Assembly: GCF_022682495.2 (NCBI RefSeq)
Contig: NC_071389.1
Coordinates: forward strand, 98,993,951 to 99,057,950
Direction of reading: 5' to 3'
Length of the DNA: 64,000 nucleotides
Source: Desmodus rotundus
Taxonomy: Eukaryota; Chordata; Mammalia; Chiroptera; Phyllostomidae
Shown here: positions 27,101 through 36,100 of the stretch, one piece after another
Numbering within the stretch: the stretch's first letter is position 1
How the letters are laid out: each line of letters begins with the position of its first letter
Program-made: the position numbers and the translations under genes
Notes under the pieces: generated by a model
Databases searched by the model: none
What the model was told of the DNA's origin: nothing
What the model saw: only the letters and a program-made list of their open reading frames with translations

Positions 27101-30100
27101 AAAACCTGCAAACACAAAAGGCTGACTATTAATTGAAAAAAATTTTGATGGAAGTTGACCTAGTTCCAGCCCATGTTGTTCATGAGTCAGCTATACAGGG
27201 AAAGAACAAAAGAGGGACAGAAGAGTTGGTCTGTATTTTAGATTGTAAATATGCCATTTCGTATCAATAGCATTTTCTATTAATTGTATGTCATTACAAC
27301 CTGATTTTGTAGTAAAGGCAGTGTCCTTTGATAAACATATAGAAAATATCACTGAAAATATGTACATGTGGTAGTTTAAGAATTAAAAAAGAAAAAGTGA
27401 ATGACTTCAGCTCTGAAAGAATGATACCTTGTTACCCTTTTGTTATTTTTAGAAATACAAAATGAAACCAACTTACTGAATCTTAGTGGGAAAACACTGT
27501 GTGTGACTGCAGGATCAGCTTCCTCTCTGATTGACAGTCCTGGTACTCTTCCCTGTCAGTATGTCAACCTACAGCTCATGAATGCAAACCCACAAGGTAC
27601 GTGCCTCCCCCAGCTATGTACACCCTCCTCAGGTGAATTGTGGGGGTTTTGGCAGTAACATTTACTTTCATGTTCAACCTCTCTGACTTATGTGGATTTT
27701 TCAGTTTGGCTTCAATGCAGTAATATTCAAGTGTAGATTCCCACCCTGCTTTAGGGTGCACCCACGGGTTTATTTCTTTTGGTACATTTATGGAGAAACA
27801 ACTTCATCCATCTGACATGTTAAAAGTTAGGTAAAAGTTAGAGCTAAATGAAGCTAAATTGTTTAAATGCCAAAACATTTTAATTTAGCCTGTTTTGGAA
27901 AACTTTTTATTGATTTCTTAGAAGGTGGGGGAGGAGAGACATCAGTTTGTTGTTTCACTTTTATTTATTTGAATTTTAAATATTTTATTGTTATTCTGTT
28001 CCAGTTATACCAGTTTTCCCCTTTAGTCTGCCTTTGCCCAGCCCACTCTCTGCTCCCAGAGTCATTTCCTACCTTGTTGATCATACCCACAGGTCATTCA
28101 TACACGGTCCTTGACTAGTCCCTTCCCCTTCTTTCCAATCCAATTGTCCTTCTCCCTCTTCCTTGGTCGCTGTCAGTGTTCCATGTTTCCATGCCTCTGG
28201 TTCTATTTTGTGCATTACTTCATTTTGTTCATTAGCTTCCTCTTATAAGTGACATCATATGGTATTTGTCTTTTACCGAATAGCTTATTTTGCTTATCGT
28301 AATATTCTCCAGTTCTATCCACTCTGTCAGGAAAGGGTAGGAGCTCCTTTATTCTCTGCTGTGTAGTATTTCATTTTGTAAATGTATCACAGTTTTTTGA
28401 TCCACTCATTTACTGACGGGCACTTAGGCTGTTTCTAGCACTTGGCTTTTATAAATAGGGCCTCTGTGAACATAGGGTGCTATTTATAAGTTCTTTTAAA
28501 TTAGTGTTTAAGGATTTTTAGGATATATTCCTAGCAGTGGTATTGCTGGGTCAAAAGGCAGTTCCATTTTTAGTTTTTTTGAGGAAATTCCATACTGTTT
28601 TCTACAGTGGTTGCACCAGTCTGCATTCCCACCAACAATGCAGTAGGGTTTCCTTTTCTCCACATTCTGGCGAGCACTTACTTGTTGATTTATTAATGAA
28701 GGCCATTCTGACAGGTGTGAGGTGGTATCTCGTTGTGGTTTTAATTTGCATCTCTCTGATGGCTAGTGATGAGCATTTTTTCATATGTCTGTGGATAATT
28801 TTCTTCTCCAAGTTAAGGAAGTTTTCTGTCACTACTTTTTCAAACAAGTTTTCTATTCCTTGCTCCTTTTCTTTTCCTTCTGGTGTCCCTATGATATATT
28901 ATGTTTCATGTTGCCCTGAAGTTCCCTTATGCTACCTTCGTTCTTTTTGTGTCTTTCTTCGTTTTGTTGCTCTTAATGTTTTTTTTTTTTTCTACCTTGT
29001 CCTCCAACTCTGATTCAGTCCTCTGCTTCATCTAGCCTGCTTTTAATTCTTTCTAGTATTCTTCATTTCAGATATTGTGTTCTTTTTCTCCTGGCTCTTA
29101 TTGATAGTTTCTTTGCCCTTTTTTATGTTGATATTGTTCCCAGTTAAGTTCCTTGTAGCTTCCATAGGGTTCCTTATAGTTCTCACTGAACTACTTTAGC
29201 ATCGTTATAACCATTATTTTGAACTGTATGTCTGTTAGATCACTTGCTTCAATTTCATATAGCAGTCCTTTTGGGGATTCCTCATTTCCTTTCAATTGGG
29301 GTGTTTCTTTTTCTCCCCATTTTAGGTGACTCTTCTTGTTTGTTTCTGCACATTAGATTGATCCGCTTTGACTCCTTGTCTTCATTCGGTATTGTTCTAT
29401 GGTAGGAGACTTTGGGACTCAATGGTGCAGTCAGTCTCCTTAACCTCCTGAGCTGGAAATTCTTTGGATGTCCTTTATGCCATTTATTTGCACTCCCTTA
29501 TTGTAACCGGGTTTCGGTTGTTGTGGTGTCTTTCTTTAGTGGGTCTTTCCCTCTGGCTGGCTAGCTGGCTGAGAGGCACACTGCCCACCATGTCTTGTAT
29601 GCTATTATACAGGTGCTGCCAGAACAAAACAAAACAACCTAGGATACAAAACCCACACCTGCAAAAATAACCTCACCCACAACCACACTATCATCAGCAT
29701 GTGAGCAAATATTAATAAAGGTATAAGGAGATTAAAACTATTTTAAAAAATACAAGATGACTAGCTGAAAGAAAAATGATTTTGAAAGAGTAGAAGGAAG
29801 GGAAATAATATGACTATGGAATAGAAACAGGGTGAAGAAAGCAAGAAAGTAAAATTAATAAAATTTAATGTAAATTAAAAAGGGGGTAAAGAAGGCAAAA
29901 TGGATTAAGAAAAGAGGAGTATAGTATGAGGTTTCTACAAAAAATTGTTTAATACTGACTAGGAATGAAATGATTCCTTTCTTTGGAAGAAAAGGTCCAC
30001 CACAACAATATTCACCACAAATGAGGAAAGATTAATACAGGTGGAATGGGAAGAAGATGGGAAAGAAGGAAAGGAAAAAAAGCTTATGAGATATCTAAAG

Positions 30101-33100
30101 GAAAAAAAAGTGATTTTGACAGCTTAAAGGGCGAAGAAATACGAGTGAGGAATGAACACCAGGCTGAGAGGGAAAAAGTAAAATTTCAAACAAAAAAAGG
30201 TAAGAGCAGGAAGAAGGTAAAATGTAATAGGTGAAGGGAATGGCAAAATTTGAAATATAAAAGTAGTTAAGATCTAGGAATAAAATTGAAGAAATGCAAC
30301 AACCACTATGTCAAAATCCAATGAGCAAAGATTAGTAATGACGGAGAGAGAATAGGGTATTTTAAGGACAGGAAAAGGAATGTGAGATGCCTAATGACAT
30401 GAAAATAGTTTTCAGAGGCTGGAGGTAGGAGACATAATAAAAGTGCAGACTCGAAACAAGTTGTAGCAAGAGAAAATAAAATTTAAAACAAAACTGAGAA
30501 GTGGAAGGAAGAAGACAGTGGAATAAGAGAAGGGAGGTGCAAATTACCAGATTTGAAATAACTAAAATTTTTTTCAAATAGTGAAATAATAGGAACAAAC
30601 TTGAAGGACCAATAATGAATATTAAAAAGCTGTGCAGGAGAGAGAATACTGCCAATAATGAATAAGACTGCAGTGCAATTCATCTCAGCAGAGCCCAGTG
30701 TTTGCCACTGTCTTCTCTTTCTGGATCTGCTCCTAGTAATGTCTGATGGTGTCCTAGTCTGACCCTAGGCAACCTGTCCACCACTATAAGCAATCCACAG
30801 TCTGTGTCTCTCTCCTTCAGGGTTGGGTGGCACCAGTGTCCTACCCTACAAGCTTCCCATCAGCACAGAGCCCAGGAGTGGTTCATTTAATGAGCTGAGA
30901 GGACTGCCAGTACCTCCTCCATCTGGTTCCAGAGGGGACTTCTGGTGTTATTGGCAGGTCAGGAACCCCGGGTCACCCCCAGGGTGTGCTGTTCATTCTT
31001 CAGGGAAGATGGCGGGAGTGTTTCTCCGCCCCTTCACCACATGTCTTGGTCTGTCCCGTATTCTTTCCAATAATGTATGGTTTCTGGTAAGTTAGCTGTC
31101 CATTTCTTGTAAGGGGCCAATATGTGTAAAGGAGGCAACTCTTTCCTGCTTGGTGCAGACAGCAGCTCTAAGAGCTGAGGCTGAGTGGGGTCCTGAACAC
31201 CTCTTGTTGTACCTATCTCTAATCTCTCTGCTGTGCTGGTTTCAGTTGATCAGGGCCTGAGGAACAGTGTAGCTTGTAGAGTCTGGTAGAAAGGGCTCTT
31301 TCAGATCTATTCCTTTTTTTCCTCTGTGGATATGCACCCCACGAGGGGCTCCTGAGCCTGGCCTTAACTGATCTGCAGAGCCTGTAATCCCGCAGGTGGG
31401 GTTTGGGTGGACCTGCTTGGCTGCAGCAAATCTCAGGTGCTCGGCTCTTGGCCATCTTGTCCCCAGCCTGCCTCTCTTGCAGCAGACGTATGCCATACTC
31501 ACTATTTTGCACAGCTCCCTACTCACCAGCTGTTTTTGGTTGGGTTCCACAGTCATTTCAGTGTGACAGTATCACTCTGATTTCCTTGTTCGCAGAGATG
31601 CTGTGCACACCCGCAAACACAAGGTCCCGCCTCAGCTCCTCTTTTCAAAGAGTTTCTGTGTGATCTCCACACAGCAGCACTGAGTCCTGGGAGGCTTGTT
31701 TTCCTCACGCTCCCCCTCCCCAAAAAGCACCAAGTCTCTCTCAGTCAGGGATAACCACAGCTCTGCCACTGCCTTGACAGTTTTAACATTTCTCTCTGGA
31801 TCTCTTCTGGATGGCGATGGCAGGGTGCTCTCACTGCTTCCTCTAGTGCATCTCAACCTCAGGCAGGCCTGCTTCCACGTGATGCATCTGGAGCCAGCCC
31901 ACCCTGGCTGGCTCTCTCAGCCCCTGGAGTTCAAGGCTCCTGAGTCAGATTCTAGTCGAACATTTCCCATGGCGGCTGGGGCCAGGGAGGCAACAGCCCC
32001 CTCCCCAGTAAGTATCGCAGTCTGTAGATCCTGGCCGAGGTGTGGGCATTCTGGAAGCTTCTTCCCAAGGAGGCTATTTTACATTCCTCAAAATGTCTCC
32101 CACCCCAAATCTCTACAGCTGGAAGTACCAGACTGGGCAACAGCTCTGGCAGCTGCTCTGCCAGGAGAGCCCAGGCTGCCTGCTCCTGTGTGCCCTGCAG
32201 ACAGGCAGGCTCTTGCCCACTCACACACTCATTGGAGTACACACTCACCCACGCTCTCAGTCACTCTCAGCTGGATTTTTGAGGGGATCGCTCTGCAATT
32301 TAGCTGTAAGACAGGTCTGGGTCTGGGAGCAAGAGGATGGAGCTTCCAGCTACTCCACACCCATGTTAGATCCTGTTGTTTGACTTTTTTGCAATTGTTG
32401 GTTGCCTCTTGTATGTGTGCTGACAAGGGATCTATCCCACAGCTGTGATGTATAGGGACAACACTAATCAACTGAGCCTCCTGGCCAGGGCTCCTGAAAA
32501 ATGTTTCCGAAACTGGGAACATTTGGGTTTTTTCCTGTTATTTTGGTGATCTCATTATGCAAATTTGTTAGTGGAGCCTTCAGGCTCTTGGTTGGAGTGT
32601 TTACTGATTATCTCTTTCCCAAGCTGTGCGTGTTTTCTACTGGCTGATTTTTATTTTTCTCCTTTCCCTTTTCCTTTGTGAAATGTTTAAGACTCTTTCT
32701 GCAAACTGTACAGCTGTCCTGCTCGAGCTCTTGTACTTACTGCTGATTCTGCAAGCCAGCATCAGTCATTGCCTCCATTAGGAATCCAGTAGTTAGATGG
32801 TGTGAATTCTTGAGATTTAATCCAATTTGTTTTTTCTTCTGCAGAATGTTTAATGGGAACAGTGGGTACTCTCCTACTTGAAAACCCATTTGGACAGAAT
32901 GGACTCACCTATGAAGGTCTTCTGCATGAAGCAGCCAAGGTGTTTGGCCTTCGTAACAAGAAGTTAAAGCTGTTTCAGGATGAGACTCAAATGAATGGTG
33001 AGGAGATTATAGAACATACTGCATTTTTGTTTTATTTTTTCTTTTGCTAAAAGTAGATTTGATACCAATAACCAATTATGGATTAAATGTGAGAGAGAGT

Positions 33101-36100
33101 ACTATTACCTCTTCTTTTCCTCTTTCTCCAGAAATTTGCCATAATACAATATTTTAAAAAATAATATTTAAGAGGGTGATTGCCTTTTGCTTTTGAGATA
33201 ATCTAAAAATTATATTGGTATGTTATTAAAAATACAGGTTGGGGCAAAAGTAGGCCTACAGTTGTGAGTACACAAAACAGGTTTTTTTCTTATTTATTAC
33301 TTATGGTATTATTTTCCATACGAACAAGTGTAAACCTACTTTGCCCTGTGCATGCTTCTAGGAAAATTAGCATATTTGCTGATTCTAAATTGTTCTCTTT
33401 CCCTAGAGTCAAAATGATCACATTATTGTAAAATAACATAACAGAGTGAGGGAATCCTATAACTGACTTTATCCCTCCTCCTTTACAGCTTATAAAGCAG
33501 GCTTACATGCATTTTCTCAATGAGGTGCATCAGAATGAATTAGCTAGGTCATCAGTCAACATATTTGCCACCCAGTAATTCAGAAAACAGACTCAGGATG
33601 ATGGCTTGCACAACACACAGGCTAGTGTCTTCAAGGGCATGTTTTTGCTATATCTCACACTTCCCTTTACATCATTCCCTTCTGCAATACTGCTGCTCTG
33701 TCTGTGCTGACAACTTCTCTGTTGACATCTTATTCCTTCCCCCTAAGTTCTGGTCTGTAACCCCTTACACATTGGACATCATTCCCTGAAAGTTTACAGT
33801 GGGATCTGGTTTTGTTTTGTTTTTTGTTTGCTTAATAACTATCCTTGTCATCCCAACTCAAAACTTCACCATTCCATCCTTTAATTTATATAGCCTTATA
33901 GCCTGAGATTTATTAGACTTTCTGAATCAGGATTTATGTTGTGTCTTCTAGCACTGGTGGAAAACTGCCAGACATTATCTTTCCCTCTTATCTTTGATTT
34001 TTCTGCAGATTGAATATGATATGCCTAGGTTTAGAAATTTTTGGTATAAGGTATTCTTCATTTCTGTTGCATTGTTTTGATTTCTAAAATTTCCTTTTAA
34101 TTCTTTCTTAGTCTCTATTTGCTTACATTGCCCATCTGATCTTGCATGTTGTACATTCTTTTTATTAGAAGTCCTAGCATGTTAATTCTATTTATTTTAA
34201 ATTCGCACTCTACTGATGGCAAAATGATGCTTGCTTTGTCTCTTCCTACTGCTTTTCTGTTGGTAGTGGTGGCAGTGAGTTTATTTTGTGGGGTGGTTTT
34301 TTTTAGTTTGGGGTTTTGTTGTTTGGGGGGGGGGGTTATCTTTTAGAATGCCTTGGGTGTTTTTGTTGATCGTTCAACATGATATACTAGGAAAACAGAA
34401 TTGGGTTAAATAGGACCTTTACTGTTCTTTCAGTGTTAATCCAGTTGATCATATAAGAGATCACATAATGTCTTGGTAAGATACGGAAGGAGGGCGAGTG
34501 GAAGGTCTTCTAGAATTTTATCATTATGTCTCAGTCTTTGGTGGGTATGTGACCCGGGGCTGTGACCTTCACAGATGTTTCTCTGCTTTTTAATTTTCTT
34601 TTTTTCTTAAAGTGAGAAAGGACAGCTATAAGGGGCGAGGGTTGGGTATTTTCCTTCCTCTGAGTATATTAGACTCTGTTTAAAGGAGTAAAATTTAAAA
34701 AATGATTACTGCCTAGGAAGGTCTTCAGCTATTTTGCCAGGATTCTTTTCTGAAAGTCTTATACCTTTTTTCCCCTCATTTTCTTCATTCAGTGACATCT
34801 TTTGTGTTTAGTTGATTCTTTTAGTATACTTTTCTGATTTTCCTCTGACTTCCTTTTGTGTGTTTTTTTTAAGTATTTTTGTAGTGTTAACCATGGGGGT
34901 TACAACTAACATTCTAATTTATAACCTAGTTTCAATTGATACCAATTTTACTTTTAATAGCTTACAAAAGTTTTGCTCCTATTCAGCTCTGCCCCCACTT
35001 ATATTCTTGTCAGAAAATACACTACACATAAATATAAATATAAATATAATACTGTTTTATGTATTTATCTTTTAAATCATGTAGAAAACAGAAAGCTACT
35101 CCGGCTGGTGTGGCTCAGTGGATTGAGCACCAGCCTGCAAATCCAAAGGTCACCAGTTCGATTTCCAGTCAGAGCACATGCCTGGGTTGCAGGCCAGGTC
35201 CCCATTTGGGGCATGTGAGAGGCAACCGACCTATCAATGTATCTCTCACACACCAATGTTTCTCTCCCTCTCTCTCCCCCTCCTTTCCCCTCTCTAAAAT
35301 GAATAAGTATTTTTTAAAAAGAAAACAAAGCAGAGTTGCAAACCAACAATGCAATAACCATACAACTGTGAGTCAATGAGTAGCATCCTTGCATTTCAAC
35401 TTGAAGAACTTCCTTTATCATTTTGGGGGGCACATTTAGTAGTAATGAACTCCCTCAGCTTTTCTTTATATGGGAATGTTTTAATTAGTCTTTAATTTTG
35501 AAGAACAGTGTTTGCCAGATACAGATTTCTGTGTTGATAGTTTTTCAGCACTTTAAATATGTTATCCCACTGCTTCCTGGCTTCCATGGTTTCTGATTAG
35601 CAATTGGCTGTTAATTTTATTGAATATTCCTGTTATGTTGCTTCTCTTTTATTGTTTTCAGTATTTGGTCATTATTTCTTCAAACATTAAATCTTTTTTT
35701 TTTTCTCCTTCTGAAACTCCCATAATGTGTATGTTAGTCCACTTGACTGGGTGATTTCAAATGTCCTGTGTTCAAGATCACTGATTCTTCTGCCTGCTCA
35801 ATTATGTTTAGACCCTCTAGTGAATTTATTTCAGTTGTACTTCTCACTCCAGAATATTTACTTAGTTTTTTCTATAATTTCTCTATTGATGTTTTTGAAT
35901 TATTGATGCATTGCTTTCTTGGATTTCATTAATTCTTTGTAGTTTCTATTGTCCTTTTCATTGGTTCATGGTTTTCCACTTAAGAGCGTTGCTCTGGAGT
36001 GTTTGTGTGTTCAAATATTTGTGCTTTAAAGGACAGCTATTGTCAATTATTTTTTTCTCTGAATGAACTATAATGTTTCCTGTTTCTTTGTATGCCTTGG

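Noticed and set aside
31696..32448. A 250-codon open frame on the + strand
   Set aside because: It is antisense to the GC-rich 5' UTR of an inserted L1, has no domain likeness and low-complexity Ser/His/Leu composition. Not a gene.
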